From Mucidula mucida (taxonomy: Eukaryota > Basidiomycota > Agaricomycetes > Agaricales > Physalacriaceae): a stretch of 17,766 nt of DNA. Below, one piece after another: positions 1 through 8,680 of the stretch; position 1 is the stretch's first letter; the number at the start of each line of letters is the position of its first letter. Where the stretch lies: positions 1 to 17,766 of the forward strand of contig JADNYV010000700.1 of NCBI GenBank assembly GCA_015501055.1, read 5' to 3'. A program made the translations under genes and the position numbers. The notes under the pieces were generated by a model that was not told the origin of the DNA, did not search any database, and was given only the letters and a program-made list of their open reading frames with translations.

Positions 1-717
1 GTATATCGTCAGGTAAACTATAACATGTCCGCCGTCAATCAACTCCTTCAAGATGTGATTCATGAACGATTGGAACGTTGCCGGCGAGTTTGTGAGTCCG
101 AAGAACATTACCAATGGCTTGAACAGGCCCCGGTTTGTTCTAAACGCCGCTTTCCACTCATCACCTTCTTTGATCCGGATGTTATTGTAACCCCATTGGA
201 CATCCATCTTTGTGAAACACTTTGCTCCCTTCAGCTTGTTGATAAGTTCTTGGATCAACGGCAAGGGATATTGGTTTTTGATCATCATGTCATTCAATTT
301 CCGATAATCCTGCACAGGCCGAAGACTTCCGTTCTTCTTTTTGACAAAGAAGAATGGTGACGCCATGGGTGAGATTGATGGCCGTATGTGTCCCGTCCGT
401 ATGTTTTCCTCCAAGAACTCGTCTAATGCCTTCTGCTCGGATGGACTAAGGGGATAGACCTTGCAGTCAACCAGTTTAGAACCAGGCGTGAGTTCTATCA
501 CATGATCCCAGGGTCTTCGCTCCGGTAGCTTGTCAAAGTCCGCCTTGCTAAATACATCGGAGAATTCCTCAATGTAAGGTGCAGCGGCGGATGAAGGCTG
601 TTGTAATCTCAGCTTTTCACCGCTTTTGTGATAGTTGTCCCAGTCCACCCAAAACAACCGCTCTCCCTCCTCCAGCTTCTCTTCTACATCTTCTCCTTCA
701 TCTTCCGGCAAGTCATA
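1..717 (-). pseudogene. Reverse transcriptase domain of Ty3/gypsy pol (partial)
   Basis: The minus-strand frame below the stop at 720-718 stays open down to the left edge. It reads a linker with the Ty3-type segment FSDVFSKADFDKLPERRPWD, then the RT fingers and palm: VKKKNGSLRPVQDYR near 355-305, the first catalytic Asp in FTKMDVQWGY near 215-185, and NSPATFQSFM near 90-60. The domain would synthesise cDNA from the element's RNA in the virus-like particle. At 10-12 the codons of the YxDD catalytic box are disrupted by an apparent one-base deletion, so both metal-binding aspartates are lost from this frame. The antisense open frame at 25-360 is only the shadow of this conserved domain. Confidence 0.92.
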
Positions 718-1500
718 CTAGGGTAGGTAGCCGCAACGGTCTGGGCATTGATCAAAAGTCAACGTGGATTCCGTCCAGTTGATTGTGGGGTTGTGATATT
801 GTAACCAATCTAGCCCCAAAAAGATGCTTGTTTTGCCAAGATTGGTGATGGCCAACTCGATCTTTTCAGCGTGATCACCAATCTTCATTTGGACCTCCAC
901 AAAACCTTTGATTGCTCCTCCCTTGTTTAGGGTTCCATCCGCATTGTAGACAGGGAGCTTGACCGGTAACTCCTTGATCGGGAGTCCGTTCTTCTCGACG
1001 AATTCTTTATTGACGCAAGAACCCATTGCTCCACTGTCAAGAAGGGCACTCGTTTCCCATTCAGAGCCTGTGTGTACGCTCTCTATGGTTACTCGGAGTT
1101 TCATGTCCTGCCCCTTTGTTCCCCGGATGTACTTTCTCGACTTTTTTAACTCCGTCACAACTTCCACTGCAGCTTCCTTTGTCAACGCCCTGATCGCCAT
1201 CACCTTCTCTTCCGTCGCTTCTCCCTCTCTACGCTCCGGCATCCATGCTCTCAGAATTCCCACTGCTCTCGGCACTTCATCCTCTCTTAGCCTTTGTGCA
1301 ACCCACTCAGGCGTGTTTGGTTCGTATCTTTCTTTCGCAGGTTTTGGTGGTAAAATCGTCGATGATATTTTAGATGCCTTAGTACCAGTACTATAAATAG
1401 ATTCTGCATCTGACAATTCTTCCCTTGGCAACTGCTCCAGCAGGACTGCGTCTACTGCGGGAGCTTCACAAAACCCAACTTTTTGGCCAGCTTCTTCTTC
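718..1500 (-). pseudogene. Retropepsin-like aspartic protease region of Ty3/gypsy pol
   Basis: Open on the minus strand from about 1465 to the TAG at 720-718. The first half is charged linker. The protease core has the catalytic triad in ALLDSGAMGSCV (about 1045-1010) and a later hydrophobic strand plus IFLGLDWLQYH, the usual flap-to-C-terminal pattern of clan AA retropepsins in fungal Ty3 elements. It would mature the Gag-Pol polyprotein. The upstream segment beginning MNDKEKKKLAKKLGF (about 1509-1465) is in the gag frame after a TGA at 1523-1521, and a one-base shift is needed near 1465 to enter the protease frame. The TAG at 720-718 separates it from the reverse transcriptase although the frame continues past it. 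Confidence 0.88.
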
Positions 1501-1520
1501 TCCTTGTCATTCATTTCGGT

Positions 1521-1993
1521 TCATAGACCCCGAATCGTCTGGGGTCGACCCTTCTTAGGACAGAACCTGCTGATGTGGCCGTGTTCGCCACAGCTGAAGC
1601 AAAGTCCCCGTCGACGTGCGTTGTCGATATCCATCGGCCTGCCGGCTCCTCCATAGGTAACGCCGGTGGCATCTCGTTGTGTGATTGGTGTCGGGGGTGG
1701 ATTTGTAGGATTGGCTCTTGATGTAGCCGCCTGCGGAGCTTGGGGCCGGGGCTGCATGCCGGGCCTCTTGCTCGCCATCCGCCTTCTCCACAACTGATTG
1801 ATCTGAATAATCTGTGCCTTCCAATCCTTGTATTTCACCGGCAACCCATCTCGGCTGCCATAGATCTGGTTGATAATCTTCTCGTTGACATTGGTCTCGA
1901 GAAGTCGTACAACATATGCGTTATCCTTCGAGTATTCCGCCTGGGTAAGCAGAACCTCGAACTTCTGGAAGAAATCTTGAGCGGTGTCTTGCC
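1521..1993 (-). pseudogene. Gag 3' half with CCHC zinc knuckle
   Basis: The minus-strand frame contains capsid C-terminal sequence (DFFQKFEVLLTQAEYSKDN and onward), a Pro/Gln/Thr-rich linker, and one retroviral-type zinc knuckle, CFSCGEHGHISRFC, with the exact C-x2-C-x4-H-x4-C spacing near 1603-1562. It would bind element RNA during packaging. The frame stops with TGA at 1523-1521, where pol should follow. Its upstream end is not a natural start: at 1993 the gag sequence is interrupted by an inserted DNA transposon, and the methionine at 2048 belongs to that insert. Confidence 0.9.
1986..1993. repeat. Target-site duplication, left copy
   Basis: GTCTTGCC abuts the left terminal repeat of the nested transposon and recurs exactly at 2509-2516. 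On the gag (minus) strand it reads GGCAAGAC. Keeping only one copy joins the two Gag halves in frame. Confidence 0.9.
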
Positions 1994-2508
1994 TAGACCT
2001 GGGCACGAGTGTGCACTCGGGTGCACTCACACTCTTAAAGCGGGTCATTTACAGCTCCAAGCCAGACACCTGCACTCGAGTGACACCCGGGTGCAGCACT
2101 CGAGTGCGGCACCAACTCGCGAGTGTTTCGCGCACCCGAGTGTCTTGCCACTCAGGTAGGGTGGCGGGTGCACCCGTGTACACCCACCTGGCAATATCAG
2201 TCCGTAAGGTCTGTCAAGACCGTTTGGCGGAGTGGTCGCGCCCATTGTTGTGATGTTGATCGCAAAGCGGTCAGAGCCCCATGAGTTCGATTCTTGCGGG
2301 GTTCATTTTATTGAATACCCGGGTGTTTGCGAGTGTCCACTCAGGTAGAGTGTGGGTCGGCACTTGTGGCCCAAAGCCAGACACCCGCACTCAAGTGGGT
2401 ACCCGTGCGAACATCCTACTCACCACTGTCAAACACTCGACACCCGGGTGTGAGTACCAGGTGCACCCGAGTGTACACTTAAACACCCAACACTTGCGCC
2501 CTGGTCTA
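1994..2508. mobile_element. 515-bp non-autonomous DNA transposon (hAT-like MITE) nested in gag
   Basis: The insert has imperfect terminal inverted repeats: TAGACCTGGGCACGAGTGT at the left and, reverse-complemented, TAGACCAGGGCGCAAGTGT at the right (16 of 19 match). It is flanked by an exact 8-bp duplication GTCTTGCC. An 8-bp duplication is the hallmark of hAT (and P) superfamilies; the terminal TAGAC is near but not equal to the hAT consensus. No transposase is encoded. Many copies of short palindromic words of the type CACYCGRGTG lie inside, resembling subterminal transposase-binding repeats. A partial direct repeat starts GCCAGACACC near 2054 and 2374. The centre holds a tRNA-like segment. 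Confidence 0.88.
2218..2305 (+). other. tRNA-like segment with A- and B-box inside the nested transposon
   Basis: TGGCGGAGTGG at 2225-2235 fits the pol III A box, and GTTCGATTC at 2285-2293 fits the B box. Between them GATCGC-AAA-GCGGTC (2258-2272) can form a 6-bp hairpin (one G-U pair), like the long variable arm of Ser/Leu tRNAs. The acceptor strands 2218-2224 and 2298-2304 pair at 5 of 7 positions counting G-U, and a TTTT run follows at 2306-2309. The anticodon arm is poor, so this is not called a functional tRNA. It could be a decayed tRNA gene captured by the transposon or the head of a SINE. Confidence 0.45.
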
Positions 2509-2516
2509 GTCTTGCC
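2509..2516. repeat. Target-site duplication, right copy
   Basis: GTCTTGCC directly follows the right terminal repeat; it is identical to 1986-1993 and belongs to the gag codons. Confidence 0.9.
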
Positions 2517-3060
2517 CCTGGCGCAACCGCTTGATCTGATCTTGCGCGTCTCGCACGAGGTTGGAATCCATAAATCGCTCCTTCAAATGCTCCTTAAACT
2601 CCATCCAAGAGACTGTCCATTCCTCTTCCTCCTCATTGAAATTCTGATCCGAGTAGTTCTGGACCCATGCATTGACATGATCTTCTTGGATGTAGGAGAG
2701 AACAACATCGATCCTTTTGGAGTCAGATGTGAGGTTGTTCTTCTTGTCACGGATGTATGTAAACATGGATCGCCACCAGCTCTTGTACTTGGCCTTGTTC
2801 CCGTCATAGTCATAAGGCTTGTTGACAAGGGATCGGCCTTTGGTTTTGACATCGGCATAATGGGCAGGTGCGTGATGATTCTATTTCAGATCTAGGCGAC
2901 TCCTCCTTATTCATCCAAACCTCTATTCCCTCACCCGTTTCATCCAAATCCGCATCACCCATCTCCCCATTTTCACCCTTTCACTCTCCGATCTCATCAC
3001 CCCGATTCACCATGTCCAACAAAGCATCCAAAACCGCTCCAGGACTTGGTAGGGTGGGGA
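2509..3060 (-). pseudogene. Gag 5' half (capsid)
   Basis: The minus-strand frame from about 2880 to 2509 reads KPYDYDGNKAKYKSWWRSMF followed by a helical capsid segment (VVLSYIQEDHVNAWVQNYSD, then WMEFKEHLKERFMDSNLV), typical of Ty3/gypsy Gag. Upstream, about 3060-2860, another frame gives an acidic N-terminal stretch with VLDALLDMVNRGDEIGE, a TGA at 2983-2981, then MNKEESPRSEI. The two parts are out of frame, so there is at least one indel near 2850. The 3' end joins precisely to the other Gag half if the inserted transposon and one 8-bp duplication are removed. The exact start codon cannot be fixed. Confidence 0.82.
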
Positions 3061-3502
3061 ATGATGGTGTGTATTGTAAGGTAAGTAAAGTAGGTAGGTA
3101 TTGTAACTGTCTACGCTATTTTACCGACTACTGACTATGTATCTACGGAGCCCAAGAGCTCGTCACAAGTTCGCAATTGCCCAGCCAACGTCCCTCTGGT
3201 GTGAGGTAAGCCGAAGTTTTCCTGGGAACGGGGGTTGACCCGTAAACAGCGCCCACTGAAGTGCAACTGCCAAAAGTTCGTTCTCGTGAGAGCGGCTACT
3301 TCCAGCACCCGAGGCAGTTATCTCTAACTGTTAGCCGGCGCTACTGGGACCAATACACATGTATGCGGACGTGCACTGGAATTAGGAATCCGTTGATCTG
3401 TAAACAGGAAAGGGGATGGGGAAATGTGTGATGATCAAACAGCGAAGTGCTGATCGACGATCAGGGATGTGTGGTAGGTGGTAGAAAGTAGTTCCAATCT
3501 TC
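3061..3502 (-). other. 5' leader of the retrotransposon between LTR and gag
   Basis: No open frame of note. On the minus strand the LTR ends at 3503. A TGG that could start a primer-binding site begins seven bases downstream, at 3496, but I cannot match it to a specific tRNA 3' end. The rest is untranslated leader. Confidence 0.6.
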
Positions 3503-4032
3503 TGTTAGCGACTGACTAAGCCACGAGACTCAACCAGGTACCACAGCAAGAACTAAGGAAGAAAACGTTCTCGTTCGTAAGACTAGGCTAGGCCAGGTGT
3601 ATAAACGAGATCGGAACTAAAGTATAATGATACTACACTACTGCTTATATACTAGTAAGCCTGTATTTGGGACTCCTTGTCCATACGTGTTTACGCTAGG
3701 GATAGCTCCACGCCCTTGACCCAGTGTTGTATGCTACTAGTCCGTGAAACCATTAAATACGAGTGGTAACTGCATGTAAGTAATAATACTGAAACAACCA
3801 TGTGTGCTACGAGTGTCGGTGGTGTGTATACAATAGGGAGTCCATGAGGTATCGGCATGTATGATGTCATCCATGTGTTGGGCATGTGTCCAACATGAGT
3901 ACGGCTTCGGTAATGAAAAGGAGTATGATCGGTGATGAAACAGATGATGAAACAGTCCGTTGGTTGATAAGACAAGGCCCCCGATAAGATATGATAAGAT
4001 GTAAAAATGTGAAAATATGGCGATTCATAACA
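3503..4032 (-). repeat. 530-bp LTR, 5' LTR of the Ty3/gypsy element
   Basis: On the minus strand it starts TGTTATGAAT and ends GTCGCTAACA, giving the TG..CA ends and a 5-bp TGTTA/TAACA inverted terminus. TATATAAG at 3651-3644 (minus) is the likely TATA box of the U3 region. It matches the LTR at 6592-7121 over its whole length, about 96% by eye, with equal length of 530 bp. There is no matching 5-bp duplication at its two ends, as expected for one LTR of a longer element rather than a solo LTR. Confidence 0.9.
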
Positions 4033-4487
4033 ATCTCAAGCATCATCATGTTTTCAAATGGTCTCTGCTGTACAGTGTATATCAATGGTTCCCAAGGACC
4101 TCGGTTGTCGACAGTTGACTTGTTGGTTGGGGCGCTGTCAGTCTCTGAGCCATTTTGTAACCCCCTTGCTTACTTAAGGGTACCCCCCAGCATCAGTGAA
4201 TTTTAAGGCACATCAGGCTGGGAGTCCCCTGGCCGTGATGAGATGATGTAAGAAGTCTTAGCAATCCTCCCCTTGCCTTCGCGCTCATTTGCGCCACCAC
4301 TATCCAGATGATCCACATCTGACCAAGGATTACCGCTCAGCTAGACGGGCATTTCTGTTTCACGAGCACCTTGCCATATGGCTCCCGCCTACGCTCTTTT
4401 GACCGATCTCTCCGCGGCTACGTCTTGCAAGTGCTCTTTGATGGACAGGCGGATTGATGTAATCGAGAGGGTCATGACGCCGGAGAA
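4033..4487. other. Intergenic sequence, no gene seen
   Basis: Begins with ATCTC, the presumed target duplication of the retrotransposon. No convincing coding frame: the open frame starting at 4378 runs into the inverted-repeat element downstream and resembles no family I know. Confidence 0.5.
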
Positions 4488-4742
4488 TAGTGGTCCTCAA
4501 TTAAGAATTTATTTCACCAGTTTATTTTTGATAACCCTTTCCAAACCCTGTCAGCACCAGGGCTTGACCAGGGTCTTGTGTCAACAGCATGGTCTCAAGT
4601 GTGCAGAGCTTAGCGTTGGGAGCAACTTTCGCGCCCGTTCAACTGGGCTCCCGGACATTGAATGCAGGCAGTTGATCACCCGCTTTCACGACAACGGCAG
4701 GAGGACGAGTTCAAAGTCAGTGACGTCAAGGACGAGTCCCTG

Positions 4743-4767
4743 CAAGAGGCGTGCCCGATCCAGATCT
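4743..4767. repeat. Internal 25-bp inverted repeat, left arm
   Basis: Begins CAAGAGGCGTGCCCGATCC and matches the reverse complement of 5372-5396 exactly. In one frame both arms encode QEACPIQI, so this may be a remnant of duplicated coding sequence. Confidence 0.8.
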
Positions 4768-5371
4768 ATGATACTGATGAGGCCACGCGAGGAGGGACTC
4801 GATCTCCTGCTGTCTCTTGCCGTATTCTCACGGCACCTCGGTCAAGCTCAGCCCGCGCTTAGCGTTAGCTCGGCGTCAGTGTCTTCACTCACTAAGAAAT
4901 TCGAAAACAACATGTATTGTGTTCGGTGAGGGCGTGCCAAATGAAGACTTGATGAAGACTCATGAGGAAATAGGTAGTGGGCCTGTAGACATTGGAATAT
5001 TATTTGGTAGTGCAATACTTTGTCCATTTCGACCTGTTGTTACCTAGCTGTCGCACTGATGCTCAAGTGATAGTACTTATAAGACTGTTCATATCCGGGA
5101 AACTGTGGCGCAAGAGGAAATGTGATTATGTTGGTATGTACAGTGTTCAAATTGTTTACAGAATTAAACAGAGTTCAACTGTTATATGAGAAAGATACTG
5201 GGCTGACCTAGTCCAGGTAAATGTGTGAGGGCTACATGCTCCCGTTGCAGAACTGTGGCAATGACATTGGGAGGACAACGCAGGACCACTGATGGCCGCA
5301 CCCAATGCCGACAGACTTGGTCTAGGCTGTTTCCTAAAACGGGGAGGTAGGTGTCGTGGGAATGATATCAG

Positions 5372-5396
5372 AGATCTGGATCGGGCACGCCTCTTG
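5372..5396. repeat. Internal 25-bp inverted repeat, right arm
   Basis: Exact reverse complement of 4743-4767, located 19 bp inside the right 51-bp terminal repeat. The left arm lies about 200 bp inside its own terminal repeat, so the two sides are not symmetrical. Confidence 0.8.
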
Positions 5397-5502
5397 AGTC
5401 CCTGCGAATACGCGCAGGGTTATCAAAAATAAACAGGCGAAATAAATTCTTAATTAAGGACCACTAATATCACCTATACGCGGGGGGTCCCAATTCCGGC
5501 TA

Positions 5503-5833
5503 CAGCACCTTGCAAAGCAATGTGCACTCTCCACACTTTGCTCCGCTCGGGAATTCTGCTCAGGGTTGAGCCCAATTAGGAAGGTAATTCTATGTGCGAT
5601 TTACAACGAAACCGTTGACACAACCACACCGACTCTAGAAGTCCTAAGATAAGTTGAATGTTATAGCAAGGGTCTCTTGCCAGCTTCTGGTATGCTGCAC
5701 CTTCAAATACTGTGAGCATACACACAAGATTCGAATGAGATTCATTTCAGTAACTAGGTTACACGTCCGGGCCTGAGCATAAATGCTGAGCGGAGCAAAC
5801 TGTGGAGAGTGCACATTGCTTTGCAAGGTGCTG
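5503..5833. mobile_element. 331-bp MITE with TA duplication
   Basis: Long terminal inverted repeats of about 60 bp start CAGCACCTTGCAAAGCAATG on both sides (left 5503 onward, right ending at 5833). They stay similar through a GTGCACTCTCCAC block to about 5565 and 5770. TA dinucleotides at 5501-5502 and 5834-5835 flank the element, the target duplication of Tc1/mariner-type transposons. There is no coding capacity; the short minus-strand frame at 5644-5826 is incidental. Confidence 0.85.
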
Positions 5834-5835
5834 TA

Positions 5836-6302
5836 TCAGTTACTGGTTGGTCTGTAGGGTAGTTGTCATTAATCTGACATAACTAGGCGCGTCTACATTG
5901 TCTGCTGTATGCAGCGCGTGTGAGCAGTGTATTTAGAAACTATGCTCATATGCTCTTGCCTGCATTTCCAGTAGCTCAACTCCGTCTTTACACCTCAACG
6001 TTGGAGCCTGAGATTCTAGAGCTACAGTACTAAAATTAAGTCGAGCAATGTTACAGGGCAGAAACTGGGCAGAAACTTGCATTTCTCCTCCCCTTCCCTT
6101 CATATGTTGTCTCAGAGCTGGATTCACTCATGCAATTAGACCTGCCAAGTGTGAGGACGGACCATGGTGGGGGTGACGTTGTAGTGCATTATTGCTCGCA
6201 GGCACATCCAAATGTGGAACAAATCAAATGTTGGATTCGGATCCCGGCACCACCCGGAATTACCTCGGAAGCCAAAAATTGGGGGTTACAAAAATCCTCT
6301 AC
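5836..6302. other. Intergenic sequence between two MITEs, no gene seen
   Basis: Only short unconvincing frames on either strand (for example 5933-6127 minus and 6130-6354 plus, the latter entering the next MITE). No repeats detected. Confidence 0.5.
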
Positions 6303-6304
6303 TA

Positions 6305-6548
6305 CTGTAGTGTTTCGACCGCAAATTCACATAACGGGTCACGGGGGTCTTTGAAGTGAAGCTATATATACATCATAACGGGTCACAGACCACTTTGGTC
6401 AGGCACGAGCCTCCAAATAAGGAAATTTCAGGTCCCGCTATAAGCGGAACTGTCTAAAAAAGGCAATTTAAGGGTCTGTGAAGCTGTTCGCTGTAACTTC
6501 AGACCATAATGGGTCACAGGCTGTGAAGTTACGGTCGAAACGCTACAG
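6305..6548. mobile_element. 244-bp MITE with TA duplication
   Basis: Terminal inverted repeats of about 27 bp start CTGTAGTGTTTCGACCG at the left and CTGTAGCGTTTCGACCG (reverse-complemented) at the right. TA at 6303-6304 and 6549-6550 flanks it. Three direct copies of TAAYGGGTCAC at 6332, 6376 and 6507 look like internal transposase-binding repeats. No coding capacity. The TIR is unrelated to that of the 331-bp element, so it is a different family. Confidence 0.82.
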
Positions 6549-6591
6549 TATCCCTGGGTAGGTAACACAAAAAATCTACTTGGGCGTGAAT

Positions 6592-7121
6592 TGTTATGAA
6601 TTGCCATATTTTGACACTTTCACATCTTATCATATCTTATCGGGGGCCTTGTCTTGTCAACCAACGGACTGTTTCATCATCTGTTTTGTCACCGATCATA
6701 CTCCTGTTCATTACCGAAGCCGTACTCATGTCGGACACACGCCTAACACATGGATGACATCATACATGCCGATACCTCATGGACTCCCCATTGTATACAC
6801 ACCACCGACACTCGTAGCACACATGGTCGTTTCAGTATTATTACTTACATGCAGTTACCACTCGTATTTAATGGTTTCACGGACTAGTAGCATACAACAC
6901 TGGGTCAAGGGCGTGGAGCTATCCCTAGCGGAAACATGTATGGACAAGGAGTCCCAAACACAGGCTTACTAGTATATAAGCAGTAGTGTAGTATCATTGT
7001 ACTTTAGTTCCGATCTCGTTTATACACCTGGCCTAGCCTAGTCTTACGAACGAGAACGTTTTCTTCCTTAGTTCTTGCTGTGGTACCTGGTTGAGTCTCG
7101 TGGCTTAGTCAGTCGCTAACA
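6592..7121 (+). repeat. Solo LTR of the same 530-bp gypsy family
   Basis: Starts TGTTATGAAT, ends GCTAACA, and is flanked by an exact 5-bp duplication TGAAT (6587-6591 and 7122-7126), so this is a complete insertion that lost its interior by LTR-LTR recombination. The likely TATA box is TATATAAG at 6973-6980. It lies in inverted orientation to the LTR at 3503-4032. A 130-codon open frame within it is mirrored in the other LTR and is not a gene. Confidence 0.93.
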
Positions 7122-7126
7122 TGAAT

Positions 7127-7697
7127 AGAGGTGGATCTTGAAGGCTAAAAATCATCGGATACACCGGATGTTGTTAAAGACCTTTGATTCTCTTGAGTGA
7201 AGCCTTTGGTTGGGGGAGAAAGAGCTGCTCTTGCAGTAGCAAAGCGATACCGGTGCGACGAGGTCGAAAGGTAGGATTTACAAAACCCTGGTCACAGGTC
7301 GTCACGATTTGCCGTCGTTGCCGAGTCGTGCGGAACCTTCGGTTGTCAAGCAGCAAGCAAGCGTCGGAGATTGAAGAACGGCATCGTGGGACATCGCCCT
7401 CTGTCACGCTCCCGCTCCCAAGTATTACCTACCCCGGGATAGTATTAGGTGGTGTAAGTGGGAACTTGGAAGGCTTGGTGCGCGGTTCCGACGGTGTCGC
7501 GGATGCGGTGTACACACTTGCTCGTTCTCACGTCTTGATCCGCGTTTGCTAATCAATTACAGCGCAGCGATAGGCGACAACACCAATGAGGACCGGGACG
7601 CGACGACAGCCGGAACACGTTGACGCTACGATGAGCCGCCTACTTGTAACGAAGGTATTACGTCGCGCCGCTTGTTAGACATCCGCCACAGCCTGTT
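7127..7697. other. Intergenic sequence with a weak possible gene
   Basis: A plus-strand frame 7184-7453 could be spliced by a GTAAGT donor at 7454 to a TGCTAAT branch site and ACAG acceptor ending 7562, giving a short basic protein ending just after. No family is recognised, and an equally long frame exists on the minus strand (7407-7174). I do not call a gene. Confidence 0.25.
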
Positions 7698-8680
7698 TCT
7701 CTTTTAATGGTTTTGCGGGGTACTCATTAAGACGACTTAATAACGGGCTGACACACTGACTTCTTCAAATCGTCCCGTCATGTCATACGGCTGCACCTGT
7801 GGCCAGTGCTTCGCAGGATGGCTCTCTAAACGAATGACCTTCCAACTCGATTGTACGCCTATCTGCTTCCTCCAAGCACATTACTCATCCTCATTTTTTC
7901 TAGGTCAATCTTATCAAGTCACGTACGGATACGCCAAGTATAAAGAACACAAAAATGTATCCCCTTCTGCTGTGCCCTCGCTGCGCTACAGCAACTACCT
8001 CCCGCGCGAGCTGCTCAGGCAGGCGGACCTCGACCCCGGCTTTTACTGGGGCTACCTCGCCGTCTTCCACTCAATCATAGACATCATCCAGCTCGACGTC
8101 CGAAACCGATTCTTCTCCCCCCCCCATGCGGGCGCGCTCCCCCGGTGGGCTATCACCGCGGATGGTGTCCACAACCATGTACTCAACTACCATCCCCGCG
8201 AGGTGGCGCCCTTTTTCGCGGGGGGCGGCCAGGTGGTGTATGCTCTCGATGCGATTACGGGGCTGGCGAGAGACGAGTGGGAGAGGGGAACCCAATCGAT
8301 TTCAAGAGTAGGTCAGCGTTTAGGGGTCTGCCGGAATGCGCTCTGGACTATGATTTTGCGCTTGTTAGGGAGAAGGCTCAGTTGGCTGAGGACAGGCCAT
8401 GGGGTCCGTACAGTGATGATTCTTGAAGCAAAGGAGGTCTGTTGGATACTTGTATACGACAATCTGCGTAGATTGAAGCATATATCAGTTTATTTACAGA
8501 ACTTGTATTACAACCTTTCCCACCGCCACACGGTGGTCCTGATCATTTAACGGCTATTGCTCCCCCGAGGTCCGACATGGATTAAGTACTCGCTAATTCA
8601 TAAAATGAATACGGACGATATACACTCTCCGGTATGTAGTAAGCAATGGTCAACCCATGGAGAGATATCTCCTCGCGCGG
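7698..8680. repeat. Tandem duplication, unit 1
   Basis: Matches unit 2 (about 8846-9784) in the upstream region, the two-exon reading frame and the downstream region. The right boundary is sharp: a 42-bp block ending GAGAGATATCTCCTCGCGCGG at 8680 differs from its partner by one base and similarity then stops. The left boundary is approximate. Confidence 0.8.
7780..8426 (+). pseudogene. Ankyrin-protein C-terminal-tail-like gene, copy 1, frameshifted
   Basis: Exon 1 (7780-7852) encodes MSYGCTCGQCFAGWLSKRM. The intron 7853-7903 is 51 bp (GTACGC..TTCTAG), and exon 2 continues with QSYQVTYGYAKYKEHKNVSP. The CTCGQC cluster, PFFAGGGQVVYALDAITGLA, a DEW motif and LPECALDYDFALV match, as I remember them, the conserved region following ankyrin repeats in many Agaricomycete proteins; no ankyrin repeats precede it here. 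Compared with copy 2, one base is missing between about 8283 and 8295, so the last 45 codons (to TGA 8424-8426) are in another frame. Because the intron length is a multiple of three, the unspliced frame is open too. Function unknown. Confidence 0.6.

Larger units (their letters stand above)
1..4032 (-). mobile_element. Ty3/gypsy LTR retrotransposon, degenerate, 3' part outside window
   Basis: Read on the minus strand this is LTR, leader, Gag with zinc knuckle, retropepsin, then reverse transcriptase, the order of Ty3/gypsy elements. The LTR at 4032-3503 begins TGTTA and ends TAACA, has a TATA box in its 3' half, and lies directly upstream of gag, so it is the 5' LTR. Integrase, RNase H and the 3' LTR should lie left of the window. 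The element is inactive: in-frame stops at 2983-2981, 1523-1521 and 720-718, frame changes near 2850, near 1465 and near 10, and a 515-bp DNA transposon in gag. Bases 4033-4037 (ATCTC) should be one copy of its 5-bp target duplication; the partner is not in view. Confidence 0.9.
4488..5466. mobile_element. 979-bp inverted-repeat DNA element
   Basis: The first 51 bases (4488-4538) and the last 51 (5416-5466) are inverted copies with only three mismatches; each outer end reads TAGTGGTCCT with one change at position 11. The ends can be read as TA target duplications around GTGGTCCT termini, as in Tc1/mariner-type elements. No 8-bp duplication flanks it. A second perfect 25-bp inverted repeat is inside. 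No transposase motif could be identified; the open frames at 4378-4929 and 4662-4862 are unassigned. It could be a non-autonomous element or two inverted fragments of one element. Confidence 0.65.

Noticed and set aside
25..360. 111-codon plus-strand frame
   Set aside because: Exact antisense of the conserved reverse transcriptase domain on the minus strand.
1555..2253. Several alternative frames on both strands across gag and the MITE
   Set aside because: Shadows of the gag frame or chance openings in the palindromic, GC-rich repeats of the inserted transposon.
1994..2508. CRISPR-like array
   Set aside because: Repeats are short, degenerate and palindromic with no regular spacers, and the genome is eukaryotic; they belong to a transposon.
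3691..3975. 94-codon frame, repeated as a longer frame at 6580-6972
   Set aside because: Both lie inside the two copies of the 530-bp LTR; conserved only because the LTR is repeated, with no known domain.
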